Counted from the stretch's first letter, positions 18,799-29,416 are shown. The stretch is 64,000 nt of DNA from Marinobacter sp. F3R08 (GCF_018860425.1 NZ_JAHKPI010000014.1:556074-620073); one strand, 5' to 3'. The notes: generated by a model not told the origin, from the letters alone. Numbers and translations: made by a program.

Positions 18799-19559
18799 GA
18801 ATGACGAGCGGTGTTGTGGCGTTTGATCAGTTCCCAGGCCTGTTGATACGCCAGCAGGCGATCTTTGGCCAGGCTCTGGTCGCGGGCACTGACCTGGCGT
18901 TGAGACAGTTTGTCCGGATGGCACTCGGATACCTTTTTTCGGTAGGCCCGTTTAATGACCTCCAGCGAATCCTGTCGGGTCACCCCCAGTAACTCGCAGG
19001 CCTGTTGATAGCTGGTGGGTCTGGCGAGGGACTCGTTATGCCTGGGCCAGACTTTGCTGGCATAGCTGTCCAAAATGTCTTCGCTAACGCCCACGGGCAG
19101 GCCAATCTGGTCAATGGCGTCTTCGCAACGGTAGCGCCTGGGCTTGTCCGGTGGCCCGTTAAGTTGACTGGCATGGCACAGGCAGATAGCCGTTTTCAGG
19201 GCCGGGGCCGGCCACAGGCGCTGGGACAGGCGCATGGTCAGTCCGCAGAAGAAAGGCAGTTGGCTGGCCGATTTCCCCTGCTGAAACCAGTTGATGGCAT
19301 TCCGGCGATGACGTTTCGACAGTCTCAACGCCTTGATCAGGGACTCCGCATAGCGAATGTCCGATTCAGTCACCCGTCCTTCGGCTTTGGCAATGTAACC
19401 CAGGAAAAAGAACAGGGGGCGTCTGGACCAACGGGGCAGATGGGCGCGTTCGATCAGGGCGGGGGCCTGATGAGCACAGGCTGAGAGCTCCCGAATCAGG
19501 CTGGAGAGTTCTGCGTCCATCCGGGCCGGCAGTGCCGTTTGTTTGTCAGTTCTTGCCAT
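18795..19559 (-). CDS. TerB-like and J-domain co-chaperone (DjlA-like without membrane anchor)
   Basis: 254 residues from ATG 19559, preceded by CGGAAG; an alternative start lies at 19583. An N-terminal helical region (about 35-110: FFFLGYIAKAEGRVTESDIRYAES) fits TerB/DjlA central domains. The C-terminal J domain (about 190-254) has AYRKKVSECHPDKLS, with the His-Pro-Asp that stimulates DnaK. Unlike DjlA it has no N-terminal membrane segment. It overlaps the murU stop by 14 bases, so it is third in amgK-murU-this gene. Confidence 0.8.
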   Translation of the reverse strand: MARTDKQTALPARMDAELSSLIRELSACAHQAPALIERAHLPRWSRRPLFFFLGYIAKAEGRVTESDIRYAESLIKALRLSKRHRRNAINWFQQGKSASQLPFFCGLTMRLSQRLWPAPALKTAICLCHASQLNGPPDKPRRYRCEDAIDQIGLPVGVSEDILDSYASKVWPRHNESLARPTSYQQACELLGVTRQDSLEVIKRAYRKKVSECHPDKLSQRQVSARDQSLAKDRLLAYQQAWELIKRHNTARHS

Positions 19560-20244
19560 GGCTTCCGGATGTCCCGTGAGCAAGTTTCTGGTCCAGCGCC
19601 TGCAGTCGCTCGGGGGTGCCGACGTCCACCCACTGTCCTGAATGGTACAGACCCTTCACGCGACCGTGGTTCATGGCGTCGCGCAGTATCGGCCCCAGCT
19701 TGCCGGCCTGGTCGGTCAGGCCCTTGAACAGGTGTCGGTGCAACAGACTGATACCGGTAAAGGTCAGCTTGTGCGGGCCATCATTGCTCAGCAACCCCTG
19801 ATCGTTCAGGTGAAAGTCTCCCTGAGGATGGTGTGGCGGGTTGTCAGTGACAACCAGTAACGCGTCTGCATCAGTTGGTGGCACTAATCCGGACAAGTCA
19901 AAGTCACTCCAGATGTCGCCATTGATTGCCAGAAACCAGTCCGATACGTCATCGGCAAGCAGGGGCAGCGCCCGAACGATGCCGCCAGCGGTTTCCAGGG
20001 GGGATCCTTCCCGGGAGTAGTGAATCGAAATGCCGAATTGCTCACCACTTCCCAGAGTTTCTTCGATCTGATCGCCCAGCCAGGCATGGTTGATCACCAC
20101 CTCATGGATTCCAGTCCGGCGCAGGTGTTCCAGATGGTAGCTGATCAGAGCTTTACCGCCAGCCTGAAGCAGGGGTTTCGGCGTGGTCAGTGTCAGGGGC
20201 CGCATGCGTTCACCTTTGCCGGCGGCCAGAATCATGGCTTTCAC
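19546..20244 (-). CDS. murU: N-acetylmuramate alpha-1-phosphate uridylyltransferase
   Basis: 232 residues. A nucleotidyltransferase N-terminus, MKAMILAAGKGERMRPLT, has the pyrophosphorylase signature. LETAGGIVRALPLL and AINGDIWSDFDL (metal Asp) follow. The short length and the immediate partnership with amgK (four-base overlap) fit MurU of the Pseudomonas cell-wall recycling route. There MurU makes UDP-MurNAc directly from MurNAc-1-phosphate and bypasses de novo synthesis, the step that fosfomycin blocks. The assignment from context is strong. Confidence 0.9.
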   Translation of the reverse strand: MKAMILAAGKGERMRPLTLTTPKPLLQAGGKALISYHLEHLRRTGIHEVVINHAWLGDQIEETLGSGEQFGISIHYSREGSPLETAGGIVRALPLLADDVSDWFLAINGDIWSDFDLSGLVPPTDADALLVVTDNPPHHPQGDFHLNDQGLLSNDGPHKLTFTGISLLHRHLFKGLTDQAGKLGPILRDAMNHGRVKGLYHSGQWVDVGTPERLQALDQKLAHGTSGSHGKN

Positions 20245-21299
20245 TGCTGCGGTAACTCCTGATCGGGTGGCACGCCAATACGCTCTTTAATCCGGGGCAT
20301 GACTGCGTTGCTGAGCCATTCGTGGAAGTGTCGAAGGGCAGGCTGCCGGCCGCTGGCAACGATCAGGTATTGCACGGTTCGGGGAATGTCGTTGAGATAG
20401 CCGTGCTTGCCATCCCGGATGGAGAGCCGGGCGAATATTCCGGCGGCCTTGAGGTGGCGTTGCATCCCCATCAGCTCAAACCACTGTCGGAACGTTTCCC
20501 GGTCGGCCCGGTGTAGGCCCGCGTCCCGGCTTTTATCGTAGAACAGATTGAGCCAGTCGCAGATGCGCTCTTCTGGCCACTGAACATAGCAATCTTTGAG
20601 CAGGGACACGACGTCGTAGGTTATTGGGCCGGTCACTGCGTCCTGAAAATCAATGACGCCGGGGCGGGTATGGCTGGGACGAACCAGCAGATTGCGGGAA
20701 TGGTAGTCCCGATGAACCGTCACTTCCGGCTGTGCCAGGGCACTTTCGCGCAACATGGAAAATGTCGTTTCCAGCAGGGCCCTCTCACTGTTCTCCAGGC
20801 TCATGCCCAGATACTGCTCCAGTAGCCAGTCCGGAAACAGGGCCATTTCCCGTTCCAGTAAGGTGGCATTGTAGGCTGGTAGCGGATAATCCTCGGGAGA
20901 GGGCTGACGGGCAATCAGTATCAGCTCCTCCAGGGCGTTTTGGTAGAGCTGGTCTGCGGACTCGTCGTTTAGCCGGGCAAGCATCAGCTGGTCGCCAAAA
21001 TCCTCCAGCAGCAGGAACCCCTGGTCAAGATCGATCTGGACAACGTCCGGCACGGCAATGCCCTGGCGATGCCAGTGCTGGGCGATAGCGACAAAGGAGG
21101 TGCAGTTTTCATGTTCCGGGGGCGCATCCATGACGATAAACGGGGTTCTCTCGCCAGGGGTGTCCTTCTGGTTGTCGCTCTGCCAGACCCGAAAATAGCG
21201 GCGAAAGCTGGCGTCGCCGGAAACCGGTTCGGCTTCGCAGTGCTCGAAACCGGGGAACTGTCTGACCCAGTTGGTCAGCAACTGCAGGCGGGTATCCAT
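20241..21299 (-). CDS. amgK: N-acetylmuramate/N-acetylglucosamine anomeric kinase
   Basis: 352 residues from ATG 21299; a further in-frame GTG lies at 21332. The APH-type kinase fold is clear: GDASFRRYFRV in the nucleotide loop, catalytic VHRDYHSRNLLV (about 198-209), and metal-binding VIDFQDAVTGP. It phosphorylates the anomeric position of MurNAc or GlcNAc freed from recycled peptidoglycan. It is divergent from lptD, exactly as in Pseudomonas, and coupled to murU. Confidence 0.9.
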   Translation of the reverse strand: MDTRLQLLTNWVRQFPGFEHCEAEPVSGDASFRRYFRVWQSDNQKDTPGERTPFIVMDAPPEHENCTSFVAIAQHWHRQGIAVPDVVQIDLDQGFLLLEDFGDQLMLARLNDESADQLYQNALEELILIARQPSPEDYPLPAYNATLLEREMALFPDWLLEQYLGMSLENSERALLETTFSMLRESALAQPEVTVHRDYHSRNLLVRPSHTRPGVIDFQDAVTGPITYDVVSLLKDCYVQWPEERICDWLNLFYDKSRDAGLHRADRETFRQWFELMGMQRHLKAAGIFARLSIRDGKHGYLNDIPRTVQYLIVASGRQPALRHFHEWLSNAVMPRIKERIGVPPDQELPQQ

Positions 21300-21479
21300 A
21301 GCTTGGGGTGCGATCCTGAAAAAAGTTGTCACTGACAGCGAAAGTTAGCAGAGGAGTATAAAGAGGGTAAATCGGTTTTGCAGCGGAGTTTCCGTTAACA
21401 ACCCCGGAGGGCACGTGTAAACTAGGCGGCGTTCGCATTTGCCCATCCTCCAATTCACCCGGAACAGGATCCGCTCACT

Positions 21480-23867
21480 GTGCCATCTCCCGAACGTCCA
21501 CTGCAATCGCCGGCAAGCCGGTGGCGGAGCCGGTACGGCCATTTGTTGCTGGCCGGGTTGGTTGGAGTGGGCAGCACCGTGAGCTATGCCCAGTCATTAC
21601 CGTCAGCGGCAGAAATCGACTGGCGACCAAGGCAGGAATTGCCGGATGACGTGCAGTCGTCGCTACCTTTGTTCTGTAATGGCGGTTATTTGCCTTCCGG
21701 TGGTCGCGACGGGATTGGCAGTGCGTTTCCAGCTGGCACAGAGACTGAGCAACCGTTGGAGGCCAGTGGTCTGAGCGCGCGTTATGACATTGATCACGAG
21801 CTGTTTCTTCAGGGGGATGTCCGGATTCGCCAGGGCGGCTTCCAGGTAACCGGTTCGGAAGCCCGCTACAGTCAGCAGCAGGGGACGGTGTCAGTCCAGG
21901 GGCCGTTGGTCAGTCGCGGTGATGGCTTCCTGCTGACAGGTCAGGATGCGAACTATGATGTCACGACTGGTCGCCTGGACATCAATACTGCGTCGTTCCT
22001 GCTTCATGGTCCGGAAATGCGCGGTCGTGCGGGCAGTCTGTCACGGATCAGCGAGGAGGTGGTGGTCATTGGGGATGGTTTTCTGACCACGTGCGGACCC
22101 AGGCAGAATGATTGGGCCGTTGTTGCCTCAGATATCCGGCTGGATCGGGCGGAAGGATTTGGTACTGCCAAACACGTTCGGCTGGAAGTTCTCGACGTGC
22201 CAGTGTTTTACTGGCCCTGGGCCAGCTTCCCCATTGATGACCGTCGCAAGTCCGGCTTCCTGTATCCCCAGTTTGGCTCCTCCAACGCCGGCAGTGGCGG
22301 TTTTCTCGCCCTGCCTTACTATTTGAATCTGGCGCCACACTACGATGCCACATTGACGCCTCAGTATATTCATGGGCGCGGTCTGTTCAATGAAGTTGAA
22401 GGTCGTTATCTCAGTCCCCTTGGAGAAACAACCCTGCAGCTGGGCTATATCGGCAACGATCTGGAATTCCAGGATGAGAATTCCGGCGAATCCGGAGAGC
22501 GCTGGGCGCTTGATGCCACCACGAGGGCAGCGCTTGGCAGTGGCTGGGTAGGTTATGGTGATTATTCGGTCGTTAGTGACAACGATTACCTCAGCGATCT
22601 GAACCGCAGTCTTGAAATCAGCCAGGCGACTCATCTCCAGAGGAAAGGTGGCGTAACCTATCGAAGCAACCAGCAGTACTTCGATGCCTATCTTAATGAC
22701 TACCAGACCATTAGCGATGGTATCGACGACGAAGATAAACCCTACGCCCAGTTACCCCAGATTGTTTATGCCGGACAAGTTGACGCGGGGCTCCTGGAAG
22801 CGAAGCTGGAAAGCGAATACACCTTGTTTTACCGGGACAACGAAAATCTGACCGATCTGGACCGCGCCAACGGCCAGCGGTTCCGTGCCCAGCCGGAACT
22901 CGCACTGCCGTTGCGGACGTTGTGGGGCTTCAGTCGGCCGTCAGTGAGCCTTGATTACACCCGCTATGATCTTGACGACTATGAATCCGGTGACAGTGCG
23001 TTTGATCGCGCCGTGCCGGTGTTTGAGTGGGATAGTGGCCTGTATTTCGACCGTCAGAGTCGTTTGTTCGACATTCCTTACAATCAGACTCTCGAACCCC
23101 GACTCTATTATGCCTGGGCGGATGCCGATGCCGATCAGGACGAGATTCCGGATTTCGATACCGATGTCCAGACCTTGACGTTCGATCGACTGTTTCAGCC
23201 GGATCTGTTCAGCGGGGGGGACCGGGTTGGAGACGCGAACCAGTTGACCGTAGCCCTGACCAGTCGGTTCAATGATCTCGTCACCGGTGCCGAGCGCGCG
23301 CGTTTCAGTATTGGCCAGATTCATTACTTTGACGATCAGGAAGTGACCTTGTCCGGTGATGGTGCTATCACCAATAGCCGTTCACCGCTGGCCGGTGAAG
23401 TCGTTTTTAATCCACTGGATACTCTGGAAATACGCTCTTCCGGTCTCTGGGATCCGGAGACCGGCGATACTGAATGGGGGCGGAGCCAGCTGACCTACCA
23501 TTCCAGTGACTACCGTTATCTGGCGAGTGTGGGGCACACCTACAGCGCCGACGATGATCTGAATCAGTCGGACATTGCGGCAGTTTTCCCGATGACAGAC
23601 CGTGTTAGTCTGATCGGCCGCTGGGTTCATGACTCTGGCCTTGACAGGACAGTCGGATCTCTTGCTGGGCTGGAATATAATACTTGTTGCTGGAGCGTTC
23701 AGGTGGTGCATCAGAACTATCTGACAGACGACGAGGAACTTGAAGGACGCCTATTGTTCCAGATTCAGCTGAAGGGTCTGGGTGGCAGCGGCGGCGCCTC
23801 GTCCAGTATTTCCGATGCCATTTACGGTTTTGATGAAAGGGAGCGCCGCCGGTATGGAACTCCCTGA
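21480..23867 (+). CDS. lptD: LPS-assembly outer-membrane protein LptD
   Basis: 795 residues from GTG 21480. A signal region of about 38 residues ends SYAQS. The mature start has LPLFCNGGYLP with a conserved Cys. An OstA-like beta-taco domain follows (about 90-210: RYDIDHELFLQGDVRIRQGG), then the C-terminal beta-barrel domain. The conserved late Cys pair is present in EYNTCCWSVQ, as needed for LptD disulfides. It forms the LPS translocon with LptE. Start of lptD-surA-pdxA-rsmA-apaH. Confidence 0.95.
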   Translation: MPSPERPLQSPASRWRSRYGHLLLAGLVGVGSTVSYAQSLPSAAEIDWRPRQELPDDVQSSLPLFCNGGYLPSGGRDGIGSAFPAGTETEQPLEASGLSARYDIDHELFLQGDVRIRQGGFQVTGSEARYSQQQGTVSVQGPLVSRGDGFLLTGQDANYDVTTGRLDINTASFLLHGPEMRGRAGSLSRISEEVVVIGDGFLTTCGPRQNDWAVVASDIRLDRAEGFGTAKHVRLEVLDVPVFYWPWASFPIDDRRKSGFLYPQFGSSNAGSGGFLALPYYLNLAPHYDATLTPQYIHGRGLFNEVEGRYLSPLGETTLQLGYIGNDLEFQDENSGESGERWALDATTRAALGSGWVGYGDYSVVSDNDYLSDLNRSLEISQATHLQRKGGVTYRSNQQYFDAYLNDYQTISDGIDDEDKPYAQLPQIVYAGQVDAGLLEAKLESEYTLFYRDNENLTDLDRANGQRFRAQPELALPLRTLWGFSRPSVSLDYTRYDLDDYESGDSAFDRAVPVFEWDSGLYFDRQSRLFDIPYNQTLEPRLYYAWADADADQDEIPDFDTDVQTLTFDRLFQPDLFSGGDRVGDANQLTVALTSRFNDLVTGAERARFSIGQIHYFDDQEVTLSGDGAITNSRSPLAGEVVFNPLDTLEIRSSGLWDPETGDTEWGRSQLTYHSSDYRYLASVGHTYSADDDLNQSDIAAVFPMTDRVSLIGRWVHDSGLDRTVGSLAGLEYNTCCWSVQVVHQNYLTDDEELEGRLLFQIQLKGLGGSGGASSSISDAIYGFDERERRRYGTP

Positions 23868-23932
23868 TTGAATCAGGGACAAACGCTCCGCGAAAAGGCA
23901 CTCAGGCTCAAATTCTATTTGCAGAGGTGATT

Positions 23933-25273
23933 ATGAAGGCGACTCTTCGCCGTGGTGTACAAGCGTTACTGGTTTTTCTTGCCGTCCTGGCCCCGCTTTC
24001 TGTGCAGGCTGAACGCAAGTTGCTCGATCAGGTGGTGGCCATCGTCGATGAGGATGTCATTCTGCAGACCGAGCTGGAGGCAAGAATCAGTACCATTACC
24101 CGCCGACTCAGCGCTCAGGGGACAGGACTGCCGCCACGGCAGGTTATGGAAGAACGGGTGCTGGACCAGCTGATCACCGAATCCATTCAGATGCAGATGG
24201 CAGACCGAGCGGGCATGCGCATCAGCGATAATGAGCTGAATGAGACCATGGCGAACATTGCCGAGCGCAATGGAATGAGCCTGGCACAGTTTGAAAACCA
24301 ACTGGTTGCCGAAGGCGTGACTTATAACCAGGCTCGAGAGCAGATCCGCAAGGAAATGCTGACCAGCCGCGTTCAGCAGCGCCAGGTGGGTAATCGCGTT
24401 CGGGTGACTGATCGAGAGGTTGAGAACTACCTGGAAAGTCTGGAAGCTCGGGGTGGCAACAACGCCGAATACCGGCTGGCCTATATTTTTATCAGCGTAG
24501 ACAATCCGTCGAATGAGCAGGAGGTGCAGGCGGCCAGGGAAAAAGCCGAGCGTCTGCGCAACGAGATTGTCGGAGGCCGTGATTTCCGAGAGGTGGCTGT
24601 TGCAGAGTCCGACGCCAGTAACGCGCTGGAAGGTGGGGATATGGGCTGGCGTGCAGAAGGTCAGTTACCTTCGCTGGTGGCGCCGGTTGTTCCGGATCTG
24701 CCGGTGGGCGAGCCGTCCGAAGTGCTGGAAAACAACAGTGGCTTCCACCTGGTCGTGGTCATGGACAAGCGCGGCGGGGAACAGCAGCAATTGATTCAGC
24801 AGCATCGTGTTCGTCATATTCTGGTGCGGCCTTCCGAGGCAACCACAGACAGCCAGGCTGAAGCCAGAATTCGGGATCTTTACGAGCAACTGGAAGACGG
24901 GGGCAGTTTCAGTGCCCTGGCCCGAGAATACTCCGACGACCCTGTGTCTGGTTCCGATGGCGGTAACCTGGGCTGGGTGAGCCCGGGCCAGATGGTGCCC
25001 GCGTTTGAGCAGGCGATGCTGGATGCCGATATCGGTGAGTTCCGCGGGCCTTTCCGCTCACAGTTTGGCTGGCACATCTTGCAGGTTCAGGAGCGCCGCC
25101 AGAAAGACATCAGTGGCGAAGTGCGTGAAGCCGAAGCTCGCCAGGCTATCTACCGCCGTAAATTTGATACCGAATTGCAGAACTGGCTCCGCGAAATTCG
25201 CGATGAGGCCTTCGTTGAGTTCAAAGGTGAATACGCAGACGATGCGTCAACAGAAGAAACACCGGTTTCCTGA
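23933..25273 (+). CDS. surA: Periplasmic chaperone/peptidyl-prolyl isomerase SurA
   Basis: 446 residues from ATG 23933 with AGAGG seven to eight bases upstream. The signal peptide ends VQAE. The N-terminal chaperone domain begins [20 protein letters not shown]. Two PpiC parvulin domains follow, each with a GGDMGW or GGNLGW loop (about 235 and 347). It escorts outer-membrane proteins, LptD included, across the periplasm. It overlaps the pdxA start by one base. Confidence 0.95.
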   Translation: MKATLRRGVQALLVFLAVLAPLSVQAERKLLDQVVAIVDEDVILQTELEARISTITRRLSAQGTGLPPRQVMEERVLDQLITESIQMQMADRAGMRISDNELNETMANIAERNGMSLAQFENQLVAEGVTYNQAREQIRKEMLTSRVQQRQVGNRVRVTDREVENYLESLEARGGNNAEYRLAYIFISVDNPSNEQEVQAAREKAERLRNEIVGGRDFREVAVAESDASNALEGGDMGWRAEGQLPSLVAPVVPDLPVGEPSEVLENNSGFHLVVVMDKRGGEQQQLIQQHRVRHILVRPSEATTDSQAEARIRDLYEQLEDGGSFSALAREYSDDPVSGSDGGNLGWVSPGQMVPAFEQAMLDADIGEFRGPFRSQFGWHILQVQERRQKDISGEVREAEARQAIYRRKFDTELQNWLREIRDEAFVEFKGEYADDASTEETPVS

Positions 25274-26283
25274 TGAATAATCCCCTGGTGCTGGCATTGA
25301 CGGCCGGTGAGCCGGCTGGCATTGGCCCGGAGTTATGCCTGCAGCTTGCGCTGAAACCCAGGACGTCGGGCGTCGTGGTGGTTGCAAGCCGGTCCTTGCT
25401 TGAAGCCCGGGCAGAACAACTGAACCTGGCAGTTAAGCTGCACCCATGGCAACCAGGAGCGGAACCGGCCCTGGGCGCCGGCGAATTGTCGGTGTTGCAT
25501 GTGGAGGGCTGTGTCAGTCATCAGCCGGGCAAGCTGGAGACCGGCAGCAGCGCCTATGTCCTGAGAACACTGGAGGTTGCCGCTAACGGCTGCCTGAACG
25601 GAGACTTTGATGGCATGGTGACGGCACCGGTCCACAAAGGGGTCATCAACGACGCCGGCATACCGTTCAGTGGCCATACTGAATACCTGCAGGCGCTTTG
25701 CGGGGTCGAGCGGGTAGTCATGATGCTCGCTACCGAAGAGTTGCGGGTGGCACTGGTGACCACTCACTTACCGCTCAAGGACGTTGCTGCCGCCATTACC
25801 CCGGCGCGCCTGAGCCAGGTGACCAAAATTCTCGATGCCGATCTGAAGACGTTTTTTGGTATTGCCCGGCCGCGGATACTGGTCGCGGGCCTGAATCCCC
25901 ACGCCGGTGAAGGCGGTCACCTTGGTCGTGAGGAAATCGATATTATAGAGCCTACTCTGGAGTCTCTCCGGGCTGAAGGAATGTCGCTGACAGGTCCCTT
26001 GCCGGCGGATACTCTGTTTACGCCGCACTGGCTTGACGAGGCCGATGCCGTTCTGGCCATGTATCACGATCAGGGATTGCCGGTACTGAAGTTTCAGGGC
26101 TTTGGGCGAGCGGTGAACATTACACTGGGCTTGCCGATTGTCCGTACCTCCGTGGACCATGGCACAGCACTGGACCTGGCCGGAACCGGCCGGGCCGATG
26201 CTGGCAGTCTGCACACGGCTCTGAAGGTTGGTGCCCAAATGGCGCAATGTCGTAAATCTGCTAAGGAAGAGACCCGTTCGTGA
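25273..26283 (+). CDS. pdxA: 4-hydroxythreonine-4-phosphate dehydrogenase
   Basis: 336 residues. [12 protein letters not shown] at the N-terminus, [22 protein letters not shown], the metal-binding [16 protein letters not shown] and [11 protein letters not shown] are all conserved. It oxidises 4-phosphohydroxy-L-threonine in the DXP-dependent pyridoxal phosphate pathway. The ATG overlaps the surA TGA by one base, and the stop overlaps the rsmA GTG. Confidence 0.96.
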   Translation: MNNPLVLALTAGEPAGIGPELCLQLALKPRTSGVVVVASRSLLEARAEQLNLAVKLHPWQPGAEPALGAGELSVLHVEGCVSHQPGKLETGSSAYVLRTLEVAANGCLNGDFDGMVTAPVHKGVINDAGIPFSGHTEYLQALCGVERVVMMLATEELRVALVTTHLPLKDVAAAITPARLSQVTKILDADLKTFFGIARPRILVAGLNPHAGEGGHLGREEIDIIEPTLESLRAEGMSLTGPLPADTLFTPHWLDEADAVLAMYHDQGLPVLKFQGFGRAVNITLGLPIVRTSVDHGTALDLAGTGRADAGSLHTALKVGAQMAQCRKSAKEETRS

Positions 26284-27110
26284 GTAACAAAGCCGGCCAT
26301 CAGGCCAGAAAGCGGTTTGGTCAGAATTTCCTGCATGATCCTGGAGTTATCGAGCAGATTATTCGCGCGATTAACCCGAAGCCCGATGATGAGATCGTGG
26401 AAATTGGTCCTGGTCTGGGCGCATTGACCGAAGAAATACTGGCGGTGAATCCGAGGCTCCAGGTTGTAGAGCTGGATCGGGATCTGATTCCGGTACTGCG
26501 TACCAAGTTTTTTAACTACCCCGAGTTCCGGATTCACGAGGCAGACGCGCTCAAGTTTGATTTCAGGGAACTGATGGTGGATCGGCCCCTGCGAATCATC
26601 GGTAACCTGCCCTATAACATTTCCACGCCTCTGATTTTCCATCTGTTGGCGCAGTCCGGAGTTGTTCAGGACATGCACTTCATGTTGCAGAAAGAGGTAG
26701 TGCAGCGGATGGCGGCCGTGCCGGGAGACAACAATTACGGCCGTCTGGGCATCATGACTCAGTATTTCTGCAAGGTACAGCCGCTGTTTGAAGTGGGCTC
26801 CGGTGCCTTTCGTCCGGCGCCCAAGGTCGATTCTGCCATTGTTCGACTGGTACCTCACACGTCCCTGCCGCACCAGGCGAAGGATCTGGGAACCCTGCAG
26901 GCGGTTGTTCGGACTGCCTTCAACGCGCGCAGGAAGACCTTGCGCAAGGCTCTTGGGGGGCTGGTTTCGGTCGCGCAACTCCAGAGCCTTGGGATTAACG
27001 ATGGCCTGCGTCCTGAAAACCTCGGTATGGCCGATTACGTTGCCATTGCCGATCGGTTGGTGGGCGAGAAGAGTAGCTCCGGCCCGGCAAACGGGGTAAG
27101 TGATGACTGA
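26280..27110 (+). CDS. rsmA: 16S rRNA dimethyladenosine transferase
   Basis: 276 residues from GTG 26280, overlapping pdxA by four bases. [17 protein letters not shown], the SAM loop [13 protein letters not shown] and the catalytic NLPYNIS are intact. It dimethylates A1518 and A1519 (E. coli numbering) late in 30S assembly. It overlaps the apaH start by eight bases. The apaG gene usually found between these two is missing. Confidence 0.96.
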   Translation: MSNKAGHQARKRFGQNFLHDPGVIEQIIRAINPKPDDEIVEIGPGLGALTEEILAVNPRLQVVELDRDLIPVLRTKFFNYPEFRIHEADALKFDFRELMVDRPLRIIGNLPYNISTPLIFHLLAQSGVVQDMHFMLQKEVVQRMAAVPGDNNYGRLGIMTQYFCKVQPLFEVGSGAFRPAPKVDSAIVRLVPHTSLPHQAKDLGTLQAVVRTAFNARRKTLRKALGGLVSVAQLQSLGINDGLRPENLGMADYVAIADRLVGEKSSSGPANGVSDD

Positions 27111-27903
27111 CTACGCCATTGGCGATATTCAGGGTTGCTATGAGCAGTTGAGGGAGGTGTTGGCGAAGGTGGATTTTTCACCTTCCAGAGACCGATTGTG
27201 GGTGGCCGGCGACCTGATCAATCGGGGGCCGTCCTCACTGGCAACACTGCGGTATATCGAGAGCCTTGGGAACTCAGCCGTGGTGGTGCTTGGCAATCAT
27301 GATCTACATCTGCTGGCGGTGGCCCTCGGCGGGCACCGTGCACGTCGCAAAGATACCCTGAATGATATTCTGGAAGCACCGGATCATGACCGGTTGATAG
27401 CCTGGCTCAGGCAACAGCACCTCTGTGTCCACGATCCGGCCCGTAATCTAGTGATGGCTCATGCCGGCCTGCCGCACATCTGGTCTGTCAGCCATGCCGT
27501 GGCCTGCGCGCGGGAGGTGGAAGCTGTCATCCGGGGCAATTCGGCCAGGGAATATTTTACCCACATGTATGGCAATCACCCCGACTGTTGGAACGACAAC
27601 CTCGAGGGGATGGATCGCTGGCGAATCATCACCAATTATTTCACCCGCATGCGCTTTATTGCGCCTGACGGCACCCTGGAGCTCTCGACCAAGGAAGCCA
27701 TTGATAGCGCCCCGGATGGTTTTGAGCCGTGGTTTCATTTTGCGCGCAACGACGATGTTCGCGTTGTGTTCGGCCACTGGGCGGCTCTGGAAGGCAAGAC
27801 CGGCAGTGACCGGTTTATGGGTCTCGATACCGGCTGTGTCTGGGGCGGTGCTTTAACCATGATGAATCTGGATTCGGGAGAAAAGGTCCACTGTGGCTGC
27901 TGA
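27103..27903 (+). CDS. apaH: Symmetrical diadenosine tetraphosphatase
   Basis: 266 residues from ATG 27103. The metallophosphatase motifs are complete: GDIQGCYEQL, GDLINRGPSSL, LGNHDLHLLA, and later HAGLPH and FGHWAALEG. It splits Ap4A into two ADP and also removes Np4 RNA caps in other bacteria. It overlaps rsmA upstream and the DUF423 gene downstream by 11 bases. Confidence 0.95.
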   Translation: MTDYAIGDIQGCYEQLREVLAKVDFSPSRDRLWVAGDLINRGPSSLATLRYIESLGNSAVVVLGNHDLHLLAVALGGHRARRKDTLNDILEAPDHDRLIAWLRQQHLCVHDPARNLVMAHAGLPHIWSVSHAVACAREVEAVIRGNSAREYFTHMYGNHPDCWNDNLEGMDRWRIITNYFTRMRFIAPDGTLELSTKEAIDSAPDGFEPWFHFARNDDVRVVFGHWAALEGKTGSDRFMGLDTGCVWGGALTMMNLDSGEKVHCGC

Positions 27904-28306
27904 ATCCGTACAGACAGTATCGTCTCGCATCTTCGGCGTTGCTCTTGTTGCGGGCGCCACTCTGGCGTTGCTGGCCGTGATGGCCGGTGCGTTTGGCGCA
28001 CATGGCCTGCGAGCTATGGTCAGTGAGCGGGGCCTTGAAGTTTTCCAGACTGCCGTCACTTATCAGATGTATCATTCCATAGCGCTGGTTCTGGTCGCAT
28101 TGTTGGTCGGACAGGGTCTGGCACGGCGGCTGCTGGGCTGGTCTGCTGTGTTTTTTCTGTCCGGTATTGTGCTGTTCAGTGGCAGTCTTTATCTCCTGGT
28201 GCTGACAGACATTCGCTGGATCGGCCCGATCACTCCGCTTGGCGGGGTGTGTTTCATGGTGGGCTGGGCGCTGTTAATAGCTTCCGGCTTGCGCCGGAAT
28301 AAGTGA
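27893..28306 (+). CDS. DUF423 family small membrane protein (YgdD-like)
   Basis: 137 residues from GTG 27893. Four hydrophobic segments are visible. The family signature MAGAFGAHGLRAM, with YQMYHSIALVLVALL and PLGGVCFMVGWALL, is well preserved. Function unknown in the family; members are inner-membrane proteins. The start lies inside the end of apaH, so it is probably expressed with it. Confidence 0.85.
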   Translation: MAAESVQTVSSRIFGVALVAGATLALLAVMAGAFGAHGLRAMVSERGLEVFQTAVTYQMYHSIALVLVALLVGQGLARRLLGWSAVFFLSGIVLFSGSLYLLVLTDIRWIGPITPLGGVCFMVGWALLIASGLRRNK

Positions 28307-28331
28307 TCAATACAGAGGTTCAACACTCACG

Positions 28332-28532
28332 ATGCAGGTTCAGGTAAACGGTGATGCAATGGAGTTGCCGAGCGGCGCAACCATTGCCACGCTGATTGAA
28401 ACGATGGCTCTTGCGGGCAAGCGGTTGGCTGTTGAGGTTAATGAAGACATTGTGCCGCGCAGCCAACATCCGGAATTTACCTTGAGCGATGGCGACTGCG
28501 TGGAAGTTGTGCAAGCTATTGGTGGCGGCTGA
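28332..28532 (+). CDS. thiS: Sulfur carrier protein ThiS
   Basis: 66 residues, ubiquitin-like fold, ending VEVVQAIGGG. The terminal Gly-Gly is adenylated and thiocarboxylated and then donates sulfur to the thiazole ring made by ThiG. MQVQVNGDAMELPSG starts the domain. thiG follows after 74 bases. No TPP riboswitch could be recognised upstream. Confidence 0.93.
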   Translation: MQVQVNGDAMELPSGATIATLIETMALAGKRLAVEVNEDIVPRSQHPEFTLSDGDCVEVVQAIGGG

Positions 28533-28606
28533 GCAATCTGGCCCGTCACCAGCCGGCCGACTACGGCGGTTTCCATCCTCCAGAATTCACATGACTCAGG
28601 AACACT

Positions 28607-29416
28607 ATGACAGAGACATCCCAACTCCAGCTCCCAGAAGACCGTCCACTCGAAATTGCCGGCCGTGTGTACCAATCCCGTTTGCTGGTCGGTACCGGCA
28701 AGTATCGTGACATGATGGAAGCCGGTCATGCCATCGAAACGAGCGGGGCGGAGATTGTCACCCTCGCGGTTCGTCGCACCAATCTGGGTCAGAACCCCGA
28801 TGAGCCGAATCTGCTGGATGTGATTTCGCCGGAACGATACACCATTCTTCCGAACACCGCCGGTTGCTACACCGCGAAAGACGCGGTGCGCACCTGCAAG
28901 CTCGCCCGGGAGCTCCTTGATGGTCACGATCTGGTAAAACTGGAAGTGCTCGGTGAAGAGAAGACTCTTTATCCGAACATGACCGAAACCCTGGTAGCGG
29001 CCGAAGAACTGATCAAGGACGGCTTCAAGGTGATGGTCTACTGCTCTGACGATCCCCTTCTGGCCAAACGGCTTGAGGACATGGGTTGCGTTGCCATCAT
29101 GCCACTTGGTGCGCCGATCGGCTCCGGACTGGGTATCCAGAACCGTTACAACATCCGGTTGATTGTGGAGAATGCCAGGGTGCCGGTGCTTGTGGATGCC
29201 GGCGTAGGCACAGCGTCAGATGCGACCATCGCCATGGAGCTGGGCTGCGACGGCGTGCTGATGAATACCGCCATCGCCCAGGCCCAGGACCCGATCAAGA
29301 TGGCCAATGCCATGCGTCTTGCCATTGAAGCTGGCCGGGAAGCCTATCTGGCGGGGCGGATGCCCAAGAAGCTCTACGCCAGCGCGTCGTCGCCCGTTGA
29401 TGGCACCTTTTTCTGA
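28607..29416 (+). CDS. thiG: Thiazole synthase
   Basis: 269 residues. It is a TIM-barrel protein with [23 protein letters not shown] (the Schiff-base Lys region differs slightly across species), [26 protein letters not shown] and [14 protein letters not shown]. It condenses deoxyxylulose phosphate, dehydroglycine and ThiS thiocarboxylate into thiazole phosphate. The N-terminal extension of about 12 residues is longer than in many homologues. Confidence 0.95.
   Translation: MTETSQLQLPEDRPLEIAGRVYQSRLLVGTGKYRDMMEAGHAIETSGAEIVTLAVRRTNLGQNPDEPNLLDVISPERYTILPNTAGCYTAKDAVRTCKLARELLDGHDLVKLEVLGEEKTLYPNMTETLVAAEELIKDGFKVMVYCSDDPLLAKRLEDMGCVAIMPLGAPIGSGLGIQNRYNIRLIVENARVPVLVDAGVGTASDATIAMELGCDGVLMNTAIAQAQDPIKMANAMRLAIEAGREAYLAGRMPKKLYASASSPVDGTFF

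Noticed and set aside
22128..22634. A 168-codon minus-strand frame within lptD
   Set aside because: lptD is continuous through the region with clear OstA and barrel sequence; the antisense translation is featureless.
28307..28331. A possible TPP riboswitch before thiS
   Set aside because: Only 25 bases separate the genes and no THI-box sequence was recognised there or in the end of the preceding gene.
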